Shown piece by piece: positions 62,757 through 64,000 of a stretch of DNA of 64,000 nucleotides (position 1 is its first letter; every line of letters begins with the position of its first letter). The DNA is from Pyropia haitanensis. Lineage: Eukaryota; Rhodophyta; Bangiophyceae; Bangiales; Bangiaceae. Under the pieces are notes generated by a model that ran no database searches, was not told the DNA's origin, and saw nothing but the letters and a program-made list of their open reading frames with translations. The position numbers and the translations under genes were made by a program. The stretch covers positions 4,819,409-4,883,408 of the forward strand of contig SDUX01000007.1 of the NCBI GenBank assembly GCA_008729055.1, read 5' to 3'.

Positions 62757-64000
62757 ACCCGCGCGCAGGCAGCACACGAAAAAATCCTCCAGCGAGCTCA
62801 AAAACGCTGGTCAGCCCACGAGGCTTTTTGAGGGTTCTAGTTAGAGCTAGTGACTGGAGTGTTGACCATCTCTTTTTCCCTCCGCGGGCCCGGAGGAGAA
62901 ACGAGATAGTTCCCACGAGCTCTATTTTCCTCTGTGACTGACTAAGCTTCAAAGAGATAGTGGCCATGAGCTCATAAGCCCTCACGGCCCGCCGAGGAAA
63001 ACAGAGATTGTGCCCACTACCTCATGGAGGCCTCGTGGCGGACCGCCGCACGCCATTTGCCTCCGTGGCATCGACTTGGGCACGTCGCCGTCAGTCCCAA
63101 GGGCTTCCGCTCTTTGCTTCCCCACGCACCCGCCGGCCCCCGTCGCGCCCGTCGCCCCCGCTTTCTGCCCCCCCTTTGCTGTTCACCTGACTCGGCGTCC
63201 GCTCCCCCCCGCTTTGCGTCTCGCACCCGCCCCCGCCCCCGCTCCCCCTCGCTTGTTCGCCCGACCCCGCTCCCGTCCCCCTCCATTAACTGCGTCACCC
63301 ACCCGTCCTTGCCCCCGCCCCCCTCGCCTGTGCCCGACCGGAGGACTGGTTAGACGCGGAACAAGAAGCTGATACGTGTGGTCACGCGGAGGTCGGGCGC
63401 GAGCCCGCAGAGGGGAGGGTGGCGGGGAGGGGTGCTGCCCAGGTTGGTGCTGTCTGTCGTCATGGACGTGTTGTGACGAGGAGGTTCTGACCATCATGAG
63501 TGCTTTTTGTTTTGATGCTACTGTTGTGGCGGCGCGTGGGACGGTGCTGTCCTGTTTCTTTACCGTTCGTGATGATGGTGTGTTGTTTTTCTGGCTTGTT
63601 GTGCCAGGTGCGTACGTTTGCAGTGAGGGCACATATCGCGGTTTGGTGTGGCAGGGGCGAACGTGTGCAGTGAGGGCACTCAGGGCTTTGGGCGGCGCAC
63701 ATGTGCTGCGTGCCGCCGAGTGCTCTGCTATGATAAACAACGATACATGCTCATGGCGTGTCGCCCGGCGCCCGGCGCGGCGGAAGTAGAAAAAAAGGTT
63801 CTCGGACCGTAGTGCGGCTATGTCCACAGAGATAGCTGCACCTATCTCTGCGGAGATAATGGCAGCTATTGTCCATGGAAATAGTTGCAACTATCTCCAC
63901 AGAGGTAGTGAAAATATATCCGTTAGAGTCATATCCTAAAGACATCGTGGCTGGAGGGTTTGCACCCTCCCAGCCCTGCGGGCACGCGCGCCCCGCGCCC
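62757..64000. other. Region of short degenerate repeats, right edge
   Basis: About 1.2 kb. Repeats of the type GAGATAGT-GCCAT-GAGCTC occur at ~62913, ~62957 and ~63006, and related GAGATAG/CTATCTC dyads recur at 63826-63900. ACGTTTGCAGTGAGGGCAC at ~63614 recurs as ACGTGTGCAGTGAGGGCAC at ~63661. ORFs here show no domain. Confidence 0.5.
63826..63905. repeat. Overlapping GATAG/CTATC dyads
   Basis: AGAGATAGCTGCACCTATCTCT is an imperfect dyad of two arms. It is followed by a variant with GAGATAATGG...CCATGG and by the perfect 14-base palindrome ATAGTTGCAACTAT, then CTATCTCCACAGAGGTAG. Confidence 0.7.

Noticed and set aside
1..64000. CRISPR arrays, bacterial operons, ribosomal RNA, viral genes
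   Set aside because: No regularly spaced direct repeats, no ribosome-binding-site-led gene strings, no rRNA signatures and no viral structural or polymerase motifs were seen.

Overview
The window is nuclear DNA of a eukaryotic alga, most likely a red alga of the Porphyra/Pyropia type (inference). The coding sequence is extremely GC-rich with almost exclusively G/C third positions. Proteins carry long Ala/Gly/Pro homopolymers, several genes begin with plastid transit or bipartite lumen-targeting peptides, most genes lack introns, and the two introns I can define are short GT-AG introns. There are eukaryote-only proteins (PRPF31, OTUD5, RWDD1, CANT1-type nucleotidase, AFG1) and an intron-containing nuclear tRNA. 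Nothing looks bacterial or organellar.

Layout. 1-3.8 kb: edge-truncated kynurenine-3-monooxygenase-like flavoprotein and a secreted beta-helix protein (both minus). 5.3-9.9 kb: full-length ABCB-type ABC transporter in three exons (minus). 12.7-14.0 kb: secreted protein with a knottin-like six-cysteine module and a His/Gly-rich tail (plus). 15.4-21.2 kb: a small Ala/Gly/Lys-rich protein, a RecQ-family helicase (minus) and a decayed paralogue of the small protein. 21.3-29.1 kb: CANT1-type apyrase (minus), OTUD5-like deubiquitinase (minus) and AFG1 ATPase (plus). 30.7-39.7 kb: a recent ~2.3 kb segmental duplication of a thylakoid-lumen protein plus a geranylgeranyl diphosphate synthase. Its left copy is frameshifted in both targeting peptides and its right copy is intact. 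Between the copies lie one copy of a SAP-domain repeat element, tRNA-Val(CAC) with a 13-nt intron, and an RWDD1 gene. 40.4-45.3 kb: a GNAT-VOC fusion (plus) converging on a putatively plastid NFACT/RqcH-type protein (minus). 46.8-50.8 kb: two unrecognised proteins. 51.6-58.0 kb: PRPF31 (minus), plastid dihydrolipoamide dehydrogenase (plus) and a metallo-beta-lactamase/beta-CASP nuclease (minus). 60.4-61.2 kb: secreted cysteine-rich Lys/Thr/Val protein (plus). 61.9-64.0 kb: second SAP repeat element and short degenerate repeats.

The genes do not form one pathway. Four or five are plastid proteins (GGPP synthase, lumen protein, E3/LPD, NFACT, possibly the 48.7-50.8 kb protein), two act on RNA (PRPF31, beta-CASP), and at least three are secreted or surface proteins.

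A caution for any user: in about a dozen genes the reading frame jumps exactly at a long G or C homopolymer. Most of these are probably tract-length errors in the assembly, so I give each gene one span and state where the frame changes. Because of the GC bias, very long spurious ORFs exist on both strands, and I have omitted them.
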